A DNA stretch of 64,000 bases from Bifidobacterium breve (GTDB lineage: Bacteria; Actinomycetota; Actinomycetes; Nanopelagicales; Nanopelagicaceae): the NCBI GenBank assembly GCA_945860275.1, contig CAMAPN010000001.1, positions 62,001-126,000 of the forward strand, given 5' to 3'. Below are positions 55,480 through 63,740 of the stretch, piece by piece; positions within the stretch are counted from its first letter, which is position 1; every line of letters begins with the position of its first letter. Below the pieces are notes generated by a model, which saw only the letters and a list, made by a program, of their open reading frames with translations, ran no database searches and was not told the DNA's origin. Both the position numbers and the translations under genes were made by a program.

Positions 55480-55490
55480 GACTGCCGGAC
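55478..55490 (+). promoter_or_regulatory. Leaderless-type promoter of trmI
   Basis: TAGACT (55478-55483), seven bases, ATG 55491. A possible -35 TTGTCT lies 18 bp upstream (55454-55459), inside the RecB-like coding region. Confidence 0.55.
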
Positions 55491-56390
55491 ATGGATTTCC
55501 AGGGGAAGGCGCGAAAAGGACCATTCCATTTCGGCGATCGCATTCAACTATCCGACGCAAAAGGAAAGTTGTATAGCTTTACGTTGAAAGAGGGCGGCTC
55601 GTGGCATAGCCATAAGGGAATCGTCGAGCATGCGCAATGCGTGGGATTATCTGAAGGTTCCTTCGTAACCTCAACTTCTGGCGCACAGTACTTCGCAATC
55701 CGACCTTTGTATGAGGACTTTGTTCTAGCAATGCCGCGCGGAGCCACAATTGTTTATCCCAAAGATGCTGCGGACATTATCGGCTTCGGCGATATATCCG
55801 AGGGGGATATCGTTTTAGAAGCCGGAGTGGGCTCGGGTGCGCTAACTATTGCCTTGTTGCGCGCGGTGGGGCCACACGGAAGAGTTATAAGTACAGAACG
55901 ACGTGATGATTTTGCCGTAATTGCAGAGAAGAACCTGGATATCTTTTTTGGAGCGGCACCTAAAAATTGGTCAGTGCGTATTGGCTCTTTCGAAGATCAA
56001 GATTTTTCTGATGCGCTATTGCCTAAGGAAGGGGTCGATCGGATAGTTCTCGATATGTTGGCACCTTGGGAGTGTGTAGATCAAAGCGCCCATTTGCTTC
56101 GACCTGGTGGAGTATTCATTGCGTACATCACCACAACAACTCAGCTCTCTAGAACTGTCGAGGCTTTACGAGAAGATCGACGATTTACTGAGCCGTACTC
56201 GTGGGAGAGCCTCCATAGAAGCTGGCACGTTGATTCGTTATCTGTTCGTCCCGATAATCGAATGATCGGCCACACCGGATTCTTAGTACGCGCGCGACGC
56301 GTTGCAGACGGAGTGCAAGCGCCGAGAACGCGTCGTCGAGGCGCTAAAAATCCAGAAGAGAATCAGCAAGATTCCGAAAGCGTGCGCTAA
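55491..56390 (+). CDS. trmI: tRNA (adenine-58-N1)-methyltransferase TrmI
   Basis: SAM-dependent enzyme making m1A58 in the T-loop. The N-terminal GPFHFGDRIQLSDAKGKLYSF domain, SAM motif VLEAGVGSGALTIALLRAVG and VDRIVLDMLAPWECVD are typical of the Rv2118c family. The track starts at 55437; ATG 55491 is chosen because the family begins there and a -10 box lies 7 nt upstream. 299 residues. In other actinobacteria the proteasome genes follow; here the next forward gene is pafB. Confidence 0.92.
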   Translation: MDFQGKARKGPFHFGDRIQLSDAKGKLYSFTLKEGGSWHSHKGIVEHAQCVGLSEGSFVTSTSGAQYFAIRPLYEDFVLAMPRGATIVYPKDAADIIGFGDISEGDIVLEAGVGSGALTIALLRAVGPHGRVISTERRDDFAVIAEKNLDIFFGAAPKNWSVRIGSFEDQDFSDALLPKEGVDRIVLDMLAPWECVDQSAHLLRPGGVFIAYITTTTQLSRTVEALREDRRFTEPYSWESLHRSWHVDSLSVRPDNRMIGHTGFLVRARRVADGVQAPRTRRRGAKNPEENQQDSESVR

Positions 56391-57112
56391 CTTAAACGAG
56401 CAGAGCGTATTTCGACAGATTGCAATGGAGATCCATCTGGTCCGCCAGAGGATGTACCTAGCGCAGCAACTTTCTCCACTATATCGAGACCTTTAGTGAT
56501 AGTTCCCCAGACCGAGTAGTTGGGACCTAGAGTTGTGTCGGCATAAACAAGGAAGAATTGGCTGCCATTGGTATTAGGTCCTGAGTTAGCCATCGCAACA
56601 GTTCCCTTGGGGTAATTCATTCCAGTGGTTGTTGGCAGATTCTCATCAACGAAGGTGAAACCTGGCGTCCCGCCACCATCTCCTTGCGGATCTCCACACT
56701 GCAATACGAAAATGCCGGAAGTTGTCAATCGATGGCAAAGCGTTGCATCGTAATACCCGGAGTTAGCCAGAAACCCTATAGTTGAGACTGTTGCCGGGGC
56801 CTTTATGCCATCAGCTTGAATTTCTATTTCTCCACAATTGGTGACAAGCGTCAGGGTGTACATCTGTTTTGGTAAATATTCCGTTGGAGAACTTTCGGCA
56901 AGAGGCGAACGAGCAACCGAGGTCGCCTCTTCGCAGATGGCGGCTCCACCACTGATGGGATCGGCTACAGCATCAGTCGCCTCAGAGGTTGAAGCAGCGC
57001 TCTGTTCATCCTTTGGGTCGCTTGCGCTCGAACATCCTGCAACAAGGAGAATAGCGCTCACGAGAGCGATGATCCGGAGGTAGCCAGTCCAGCTAGCGCT
57101 TGTTGAGGTCAT
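56387..57112 (-). CDS. Cyclophilin-type peptidyl-prolyl isomerase, lipoprotein
   Basis: 241 residues. N-terminal signal with lipobox (LRIIALVSAILLVAGCSS), a Ser/Ala-rich linker, then a cyclophilin domain with NSGYYDATLCHRLTTSGIFVLQCGDPQGDGGGTPGF and MANSGPNTNGSQFFLVYADT. It should be exported and lipid-anchored, helping to fold secreted proteins. The track start 57235 is too long; ATG 57112 begins the signal peptide and has a -10 box 6 nt upstream. It occupies the place where FKBP isomerases and proteasome genes lie in Streptomyces. Confidence 0.9.
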   Translation of the reverse strand: MTSTSASWTGYLRIIALVSAILLVAGCSSASDPKDEQSAASTSEATDAVADPISGGAAICEEATSVARSPLAESSPTEYLPKQMYTLTLVTNCGEIEIQADGIKAPATVSTIGFLANSGYYDATLCHRLTTSGIFVLQCGDPQGDGGGTPGFTFVDENLPTTTGMNYPKGTVAMANSGPNTNGSQFFLVYADTTLGPNYSVWGTITKGLDIVEKVAALGTSSGGPDGSPLQSVEIRSARLS

Positions 57113-57124
57113 GCCCAAATAGTA
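57113..57124 (-). promoter_or_regulatory. Leaderless-type promoter of the cyclophilin gene
   Basis: On the reverse strand TACTAT, then TTGGGC, then ATG 57112. Confidence 0.55.
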
Positions 57125-57135
57125 ACAAGGCTTAC

Positions 57136-57148
57136 TACGATATCGGGC
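57136..57148 (+). promoter_or_regulatory. Leaderless-type promoter of pafBC
   Basis: TACGAT, seven bases, ATG 57149; divergent from the cyclophilin promoter, with 36 nt between the start codons. Confidence 0.5.
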
Positions 57149-58144
57149 ATGGCAGGTGAAAAAGGTGACAAGGCTGAGCGCCTTCTCAATCTCACCCTTG
57201 CCCTGTTGAGCGCCAAACGCCCGCTTACTAAGCAAAATATTTTTGAGAACGTCGCGGGCTATTCCGGTAAATCAGAATCCATGGAGCGCATGTTCGAGCG
57301 CGACAAAGATGAACTCCGTGAGCTAGGAATCGAAGTGTCAGTTCTTCCAATTGATGCCTTTTTTGATGACGAACTTGGGTATCGCATCTTGCCGCGCGAC
57401 TATTTCTTACCTGAAGTTTCTCTTACACACGAGGAGTCGATTTGGCTAGCGCTAGCTGCCAATGTGATTCGCGAATTCGCAGGCCGAGAGCGAGCCCAGA
57501 ACGCAGTTCACACCTTACTATCAGAAAGCACGGCGGCAATAGATGAAGTTGTAACGGCTAGCACAGCAACTCCAATTGATATTCCGGTGAATGAAGTACT
57601 TGATGAGATCTGGCGAGCAATAAAACAGAAAATTTCCCTGCAGTTTACCTATCAATCGTCGCCAAGCTCTACTTCGAATCCCGAAATCGCAGGAGAACAG
57701 AATGAGCGAGAAGTTTCCCCTTACTTACTAACTTCGCGATTTGGGAATTGGTACCTAGTGGGAAGAGATCTCAAGGATAAAAAAATCAAAACTTTTCGAA
57801 TAGACAGATTGAGCCAGCTTTTGCAAGGAAATTCAACTGTATTTCTCGATGCTGATCCACAGGGAGAGCTCACTCCAGTTTTACAGAATTTTCACGGAGA
57901 GCGAATTCAAGAAGTTCTCCTCAAATGTGATGCAAAGATGTCGATAGATCATCGATTGATCCGACGTTCTGCGGAAGTGGATGAGAAAGGCGATTTTCGA
58001 ATCCTCACAATTAAGGATGTCGATGCTGTCGAAATTACCGAAATGGTCCTATGGGCTGGGCCTTTGGTGGAAGTCCTAGCGCCGGATTCTCTACGCGAAC
58101 GAGTCCATCAGGCTCTTCGAAAAACATTGGAAATGAACTCATGA
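57149..58144 (+). CDS. pafB: WYL-domain transcription regulator PafB
   Basis: 331 residues. N-terminal winged HTH (ERLLNLTLALLSAKRPLTKQNIFENV), WYL domain with FGNWYLVGRDLKDKKIKTFRIDRL and a C-terminal WCX-like region. With PafC it forms the PafBC activator that drives LexA-independent DNA-damage responses in mycobacteria. It was named from the pupylation locus, but no pafA, pup, dop, mpa or prcBA is found here. The 3' end overlaps pafC by ATGA. Confidence 0.9.
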   Translation: MAGEKGDKAERLLNLTLALLSAKRPLTKQNIFENVAGYSGKSESMERMFERDKDELRELGIEVSVLPIDAFFDDELGYRILPRDYFLPEVSLTHEESIWLALAANVIREFAGRERAQNAVHTLLSESTAAIDEVVTASTATPIDIPVNEVLDEIWRAIKQKISLQFTYQSSPSSTSNPEIAGEQNEREVSPYLLTSRFGNWYLVGRDLKDKKIKTFRIDRLSQLLQGNSTVFLDADPQGELTPVLQNFHGERIQEVLLKCDAKMSIDHRLIRRSAEVDEKGDFRILTIKDVDAVEITEMVLWAGPLVEVLAPDSLRERVHQALRKTLEMNS

Positions 58145-59100
58145 CGATTTCTCCGGGCGGGCTCCGATTGGCACGTTTACTGAAATTAATTCCTTTTCTA
58201 CAAATCAATTCAGGGGTAAGCGTCACTGATGTGGCACAGCTCTTTAATATCTCCGAGGAACAACTTATTTCTGATTTGAATTTAATTTGGTTATGCGGCT
58301 TGCCAGGATATTCGCACCTTGAGTTAATTGATGTTTCTTACGATTCAGGAACCATTTCTATTCAAAACGCTCAAACTGTTGCTCGACCAATGCGGCTTGG
58401 TTTTGATGATGGCGCCTCACTTTTATTAGCAATTGAGAATTTATTAGCCGCAGTGCCGCCGAATGATGCTCTTGTGCTGAACAATTTACGACGAAAAATT
58501 CTCGATGTGCTGCAACTCGATAGTGGGGGACCTTCGAATGAGAAGTTAGAGCAATTGGAACCGGACGAATCGACCGTGCTACCAACCATTATGCAAGCCC
58601 TTTCCTGCGAGAATCAATTAATAGATTTCCATTACTACTCGGCAACGTTAGATAGCTTTATTCATAGCCAGGTTATCCCGCAGAGATTTTATGTAGAAAA
58701 CGGTTTCACTTACCTTGCTGCTTTGGTGATGCCCTCACGGCAATACTCCGTCTTCCGCGTCGACCGGATAGAGCGCGTTACTTTAATTTCAACTTTGATT
58801 GAACTCTCGGACGCTGATGTTGCACCCCTCGAGATTGAAAAACGCGCAGTCGAGGTAACTATCGAAATTGCACCCGCTGCCCAGTGGTTCATTCAAAAGT
58901 GGGGGCTAGCTCAGATGAAGTACGACCCGGCGCGAAGGCGATATGTGGGTCAAATTCAGGTTTTCAACCCTTCGTGGCTCATCCGGGCGGCGTTAAGCCT
59001 GGGCGGGGCGATGGAAGTTGTGGCGCCCACCACGTTGCGAGAAGAGGTTGCCAACGCTGCCAGATCATCGCTCGAAAAGTATCGTGAGCCACTAAAGTAG
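58141..59100 (+). CDS. pafC: WYL-domain transcription regulator PafC
   Basis: 319 residues, partner of PafB, with the same order: HTH (LLKLIPFLQINSGVSVTDVAQLF), WYL-like domain in which the motif reads FTYLAALVMPSRQYSVFRVDRIERV (Thr for Trp), and a C-terminal WCX region. ATG 58141 replaces the track start 58051, which lies in pafB. The coupling of the two genes fits a fixed heterodimer. tatA follows 48 nt later. Confidence 0.9.
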   Translation: MTISPGGLRLARLLKLIPFLQINSGVSVTDVAQLFNISEEQLISDLNLIWLCGLPGYSHLELIDVSYDSGTISIQNAQTVARPMRLGFDDGASLLLAIENLLAAVPPNDALVLNNLRRKILDVLQLDSGGPSNEKLEQLEPDESTVLPTIMQALSCENQLIDFHYYSATLDSFIHSQVIPQRFYVENGFTYLAALVMPSRQYSVFRVDRIERVTLISTLIELSDADVAPLEIEKRAVEVTIEIAPAAQWFIQKWGLAQMKYDPARRRYVGQIQVFNPSWLIRAALSLGGAMEVVAPTTLREEVANAARSSLEKYREPLK

Positions 59101-59148
59101 GGTCATCTACAGCGGCTCGTCCGGTGAGCCAGCTTGAGGGGGCACCAC

Positions 59149-59364
59149 ATGTTTCTTCGCGAACCGTCACATCTACTCCTGGTTATCCTCGTCTTGATTT
59201 TGCTCTTTGGGGCCAAACGGTTGCCCGATTCTGCACGCGCCATAGGCAAGTCACTGCGGATCTTTAAAGGTGAGCTCAAGGATCCGAACAAAGGTAGCGA
59301 AAATTCGGATTCAGACTCCAATCACGAGAGTAAAAAACTAGATAAGCCAGATCAGACAGATTAG
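59149..59364 (+). CDS. tatA: Twin-arginine translocase subunit TatA
   Basis: 71 residues: one transmembrane helix ([14 protein letters not shown]), the hinge FGAKRLPD and an amphipathic helix ([17 protein letters not shown]), then a polar tail. GAGGGGG lies 6 nt before ATG 59149, so this start is preferred to TTG 59134. It is followed by tatC, as in mycobacteria; no tatB is seen in the window. Confidence 0.93.
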   Translation: MFLREPSHLLLVILVLILLFGAKRLPDSARAIGKSLRIFKGELKDPNKGSENSDSDSNHESKKLDKPDQTD

Positions 59365-59391
59365 TTCACGAACGATTGGTGGCTCGTGAAC
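59364..59391 (+). promoter_or_regulatory. Hairpin between tatA and tatC
   Basis: GTTCACGA (59364-59371) pairs perfectly with TCGTGAAC (59384-59391) over 8 bp, with a 12-nt loop. It begins at the tatA stop codon and ends 4 nt before the tatC ATG. No T-run follows, so it is more likely a processing or translation-control stem than a terminator. Confidence 0.5.
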
Positions 59392-59395
59392 TGCG

Positions 59396-60181
59396 ATGTC
59401 AATGAATGAACAATTCGATGCTTCAAAAGCACCCTTACTTGCGCATTTGCGCGAATTGCGCAAGCGAATCTTCAAGAGCGCTCTAGGCGTAGTTGCCTTT
59501 GCAGTTATTGGCTGGCTTTTCTACAACCAGATTATTTTACAACTCGCTACGCCTATGTGCGGGGAAAGCCAGGAGCTTCAGAGCCTCGAGCAATGCACCT
59601 CACTTTACGTCTCCGGAGTCCTAGGTCCACTCAATTTACAGATTAAGGTTGCACTTCTTGTAGGTATAATTCTTTCGGCGCCGGTTTGGTTATTTCAAAT
59701 CTGGGCTTTTGTTTTACCAGGTTTAAAAAGGCGCGAAAAAATTCTCGCATTCGCCTTTTTTGTCGGAGCAATTCCATTCTTCGCTGCCGGAGTAACTCTT
59801 GGATACTACATATTGCCAGTCGCAATAAAGGTTTTGCTTGGCTTTACTCCAGACAATTTAGCAAACCTTATAAGGTTTGATGATTATCTAGATTTCGTAC
59901 TTCGCGTGATATTACTATTTGGAATAGCTTTTGAATTACCAGTTTTCTTACTGGCTCTGAACGCTGCAGGGGCAATCACTGGAGCGGCTATTCTCAAACC
60001 ATGGCGCGTAGCAGTTTTCTTAATTTTCTTATTCGTCGCTGCATTCACGCCGACGGGGGATCCTTTAACGATGCTTGCCCTAGCCATTCCGCTCTGCGCA
60101 CTATATTTCGCTGCAGGTTGGATTGCTTCACTTCTTGATAAACGCCGCGCTAGGAAAACTTTGGCGTCTGATGAAGTCTAA
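59396..60181 (+). CDS. tatC: Twin-arginine translocase subunit TatC
   Basis: 261 residues with six transmembrane helices. The cytoplasmic N-terminus LLAHLRELRKRIFKSALG is the conserved HLxELR signal-binding motif, and later FVLPGLKRREK and FTPTGDPLTM are typical. It forms the twin-arginine receptor for folded exported proteins. ATG 59402 is a close alternative start. Its stop overlaps helY by 11 nt. Confidence 0.95.
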   Translation: MSMNEQFDASKAPLLAHLRELRKRIFKSALGVVAFAVIGWLFYNQIILQLATPMCGESQELQSLEQCTSLYVSGVLGPLNLQIKVALLVGIILSAPVWLFQIWAFVLPGLKRREKILAFAFFVGAIPFFAAGVTLGYYILPVAIKVLLGFTPDNLANLIRFDDYLDFVLRVILLFGIAFELPVFLLALNAAGAITGAAILKPWRVAVFLIFLFVAAFTPTGDPLTMLALAIPLCALYFAAGWIASLLDKRRARKTLASDEV

Positions 60182-62831
60182 GCCGGAACTTTCACCAGCC
60201 GAGAGATTTGCCGCCTCCCGAAAGCGCTCTGCGTCGCGCGCTTCCGCACTCCATGATTATTTAGAACGATTACCATTCGCACTGGATGACTTTCAAATAG
60301 AAGCTTGCAAGCATTTAGAAGCCGGTAGTGGCGTCTTGGTCGCAGCTCCAACGGGAGCGGGCAAGACAATTGTTGGTGATTTCGCCACTTTTCTATCGCA
60401 GCGCCAAGGAAAGCGCATTTTCTATACAACCCCGATTAAAGCGCTGAGCAATCAGAAATTTAGCGAGTTTGTCGAGAAGTACGGCGAGGAGAAGGTGGGG
60501 CTTCTCACTGGGGATATCTCGATCAATGGTGATGGCGAAATAGTGGTGATGACTACTGAAGTACTGCGTAACATGATTTACGCTAACTCGCGCAATCTCC
60601 AGAACCTAGCGTTCGTCGTTCTTGATGAAGTCCATTACTTAGGGGATAAGTTCAGAGGTGCGGTCTGGGAAGAAATACTTATCCATTTACCCCAAGAGAT
60701 AGCGGTGGTTTCACTTTCGGCAACGGTTTCCAATGTTGAAGAATTTGGGGAGTGGTTACGTACTGTTCGCGGCAGTATTGAAGTGATTGTCAGCGAAATA
60801 CGCCCCGTTCCGCTACATCTTCACGTTATGCAGGGCAATGAACTTTATCCACTCCTCAAAGATGAGAAACAAGTTAATGCAGAACTGGTAAAGATCTCAC
60901 AAAGTTACAATCAAAACTATCGCGATCGAAAATTTCGTAGTACTTTCAAAGTACTCCATAAAGAGCTCATTATTGAACGTCTTGCGCAAGAAAATCTGCT
61001 GCCAGCCATATTTTTTATTTTCAGCCGGGCGGGCTGTGACAATGCTGTGAAATCGTGCAGTCATCTCAATCTCACTAATGAACGGGAGAAAGCTTCGATC
61101 CGCGAGCGTATTGAAGAAGTTGCACAAGTTATTGCGCCAGAAGACTATGGACCTTTGAATTTTCTCGCATGGGCCAAAGCCTTAGAACAAGGTGTTGCAG
61201 CTCACCATGCGGGATTAATACCTCCTCTCAAAGAAGTTATCGAAGAGCTCTTCCAGCAAGGTTTTATCAAGGTTGTTTTCGCAACGGAAACGCTCGCTTT
61301 AGGAGTGAACATGCCCGCTCGATCGGTTGTTATAGATCGACTCACGAAATGGAATGGGCAAGGGCATGTAGATATTTCTCCGGGAGAATTCACTCAACTC
61401 ACCGGCCGTGCTGGACGTCGGGGTATCGATATTGAAGGGCACGCGGTAATGGTGTGGAGCCCGGAGGTGGATATCCCATCTCTGGCAGGGTTAGCTACGG
61501 CACGAACATTTCCGCTGAAATCTTCATTTAATCCAACATACAACATGACTGTAAATCTCCTATCTAGTACTACCTCGCAGATTTCGCGCGAACTGCTTGG
61601 CTCTTCTTTTGCGCAGTATCAAGCTGATCATTCGGTTCAAGGTTTAGAACGTCAGGTAGCGCGTAATAAAGAATTCCTTCGAACTTTGCGAGATGAAGTG
61701 GATTGCCATCTAGGGGACTTCCATCAATATGCACAATTAAGAAACCAGATCAAGGCGCTTGAGCGTGCTGGCAGTACGATGCAAAAGCGAGATTTACCGG
61801 AGGTCATCGAAACACTTGCATCGGTTTCCCGGGGAGATGTGCTCTCTATCGGTAGCAGGCGGCGGGGGAGCATCGCTTTGGTGATTGAGCGCGGGCATGA
61901 GCTTGCGCGTCCGCTAGTGATGTATCTCGACCGAAAAGTGGCGCGAATCTCGCCAGTGGATTGCCAGAACGGCATCGAAAATTTAGGTCGAATAAAGGTT
62001 CCCGGAGGAACTGGCCATAAAAATTCACGAGATAAATCATTATGGATAGATGCCTATAAAAGAAGTGGCCTAAAATCGGGGGGCAAAGGTGCAGAAAATT
62101 CTGCGTATGAGATTGAATTAATTGAGCTGCGAAATCAGATGCGCGCTCATCCATGTCACGATTGTCCTGAACGAGAGGAACACGCTCGAATTGGTGAACG
62201 AATTGTTCGTATTGAACGAGAACTTGAAGATTTGCACACAAAGATAGAGAGCAGAACGAATGTGATTCCACGAACTTTCGATCGGCTCTGTAAAGTTTTG
62301 CGGGAGTTGAGTTATCTCGATGGTGATTTGGTTACTGCTAATGGGCAGCTACTTTCCAAGATATATTCGGATGCTGATTTAGTTCTAGCTGAAGCAATCA
62401 GAAGAAACATTTTTGAGGGGCTCGATTCATTGGAACTTGTCGCTACACTCTCCTTATTCGTCTACGAATCTCGAAGTGATGAGCCACATCGCCACCTTGC
62501 TAAAAATGCCAAAGTGATTAACGCTATGCATTCTTTGGAAAAGCTTTGGTTTGAAATTCGATCTTTAGAGCAGCGAAACTCCCTGCAAACTATGCGTGAA
62601 CTAGATGGAGGGATGGCTGCGGCAATCTATAAATGGGCTAGCGGTGGAGATCTAGTTGAAACACTTGCGCTTGCTGAACTCCCAGCTGGTGATTTCGTTC
62701 GTATTGTGAAACAACTTATCGACTTATTAACCCAAATTTCAGATGCATCGGCGCAACTGTCAAATCGAGCCCGTGAGGCAGTAGCTCTCTTACGTCGAGG
62801 GGTTATTGCCTACTCTGAGGTGGTTGGATGA
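60171..62831 (+). CDS. helY: HelY/Ski2-like DExH-box RNA helicase
   Basis: 886-residue superfamily 2 helicase of the Mtr4/Ski2 type, like mycobacterial HelY. Motif I AAPTGAGKTIVGDF near residue 55, motif II VLDEVHYLGD, motif III LSATVSNVEEFGEW, ALGVNMPARSVVID and motif VI QLTGRAGRRGID. The C-terminal half has a coiled region, a CHDCPEREEH motif and a DSHCT-like helical domain. It follows tatC as in mycobacteria. A role in RNA turnover is assumed from relatives. Confidence 0.92.
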   Translation: MKSKPELSPAERFAASRKRSASRASALHDYLERLPFALDDFQIEACKHLEAGSGVLVAAPTGAGKTIVGDFATFLSQRQGKRIFYTTPIKALSNQKFSEFVEKYGEEKVGLLTGDISINGDGEIVVMTTEVLRNMIYANSRNLQNLAFVVLDEVHYLGDKFRGAVWEEILIHLPQEIAVVSLSATVSNVEEFGEWLRTVRGSIEVIVSEIRPVPLHLHVMQGNELYPLLKDEKQVNAELVKISQSYNQNYRDRKFRSTFKVLHKELIIERLAQENLLPAIFFIFSRAGCDNAVKSCSHLNLTNEREKASIRERIEEVAQVIAPEDYGPLNFLAWAKALEQGVAAHHAGLIPPLKEVIEELFQQGFIKVVFATETLALGVNMPARSVVIDRLTKWNGQGHVDISPGEFTQLTGRAGRRGIDIEGHAVMVWSPEVDIPSLAGLATARTFPLKSSFNPTYNMTVNLLSSTTSQISRELLGSSFAQYQADHSVQGLERQVARNKEFLRTLRDEVDCHLGDFHQYAQLRNQIKALERAGSTMQKRDLPEVIETLASVSRGDVLSIGSRRRGSIALVIERGHELARPLVMYLDRKVARISPVDCQNGIENLGRIKVPGGTGHKNSRDKSLWIDAYKRSGLKSGGKGAENSAYEIELIELRNQMRAHPCHDCPEREEHARIGERIVRIERELEDLHTKIESRTNVIPRTFDRLCKVLRELSYLDGDLVTANGQLLSKIYSDADLVLAEAIRRNIFEGLDSLELVATLSLFVYESRSDEPHRHLAKNAKVINAMHSLEKLWFEIRSLEQRNSLQTMRELDGGMAAAIYKWASGGDLVETLALAELPAGDFVRIVKQLIDLLTQISDASAQLSNRAREAVALLRRGVIAYSEVVG

Positions 62832-63736
62832 TTCTGCTTATCGATAGTGCATCGCTTTGGTATCGCGCTTTCTATGGCATGCCCGACACCCTTCGTGCAC
62901 CTAACGGCCAACCGGTAAATGCAATCAGGGGATTTTTAGATAGCGTCGCACGATTGAGCGCTCACTACAAACCTGACCAGATTGTTGCCTGTTTAGATGG
63001 CGATTGGCGACCTTCGTGGCGAACCGAATTAGTTCCTGAATATAAAGCCGCGCGTGATGTTCCAAGTGAAGATAGCGAAGCGCTTCAAGATGAAATTGAT
63101 CTGGAGAGTCAGACGCCAGTAATCCTGGATATCCTTGATGCAATTGGTCTTCCGGTAATTGGTATTGATGATTACGAAGCAGATGATGTGATTGCGACCC
63201 TGGCTACAAGAGAAAAGTCTCCAATTGTCATTGCAACCGGTGATCGTGATCTCTTCCAATTGGTGGACGACCAAAAACCGATTTCTGTTGCATATCTAGC
63301 AAAGGGAATTTCTAGCCACGAGCTTGTAGATTTGCAGTGGATTTCACAACGCTATGGGATACCGGGGGAGCGGTACGCGTTGATGGCCCTCTTGCGGGGA
63401 GATCCTTCCGATGGGCTTCCTGGCGTGCGTGGTATCGGCGAAAAGGGCGCCGCCAAAATCGTTAATCTTTTTGGAAGCGTTGCAGAAATGCTTACTGCTG
63501 CAGAGCAAGGTGATGATCGACTCGGGGCGGTACTGGCTAAGAAACTTCTCGAAGGTAGAAAGTATCTCCAGCGCGCAGAACCAGTAGTTACGTGCGTGCG
63601 CGATCTTCGTCTCCCATCATTTGCTCAGCAAGTTCCAACCCAAATTTCGAATCGAAAAAAACTTAATTCTATTATTGAGGAGTTTGGCGTCGGCACGAGC
63701 GTTAGCAGGTTACTCGCTGCCATATCGCTAGAGTGA
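62828..63736 (+). CDS. 5'-3' exonuclease (PolA N-terminal-like FEN domain)
   Basis: 302-residue stand-alone FEN-type nuclease, like Rv2090. Metal-binding acidic motifs LLIDSASLWYRAFYG, CLDGDWRPSWRTEL, DDYEADDVIATLA and IATGDRDLFQLVDD are complete, and the H3TH DNA-binding motif is GLPGVRGIGEKGAAKIVNLFG. There is no polymerase domain. It overlaps helY by ATGA, an arrangement shared with other actinobacteria. Confidence 0.92.
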   Translation: MILLIDSASLWYRAFYGMPDTLRAPNGQPVNAIRGFLDSVARLSAHYKPDQIVACLDGDWRPSWRTELVPEYKAARDVPSEDSEALQDEIDLESQTPVILDILDAIGLPVIGIDDYEADDVIATLATREKSPIVIATGDRDLFQLVDDQKPISVAYLAKGISSHELVDLQWISQRYGIPGERYALMALLRGDPSDGLPGVRGIGEKGAAKIVNLFGSVAEMLTAAEQGDDRLGAVLAKKLLEGRKYLQRAEPVVTCVRDLRLPSFAQQVPTQISNRKKLNSIIEEFGVGTSVSRLLAAISLE

Positions 63737-63740
63737 GCAA

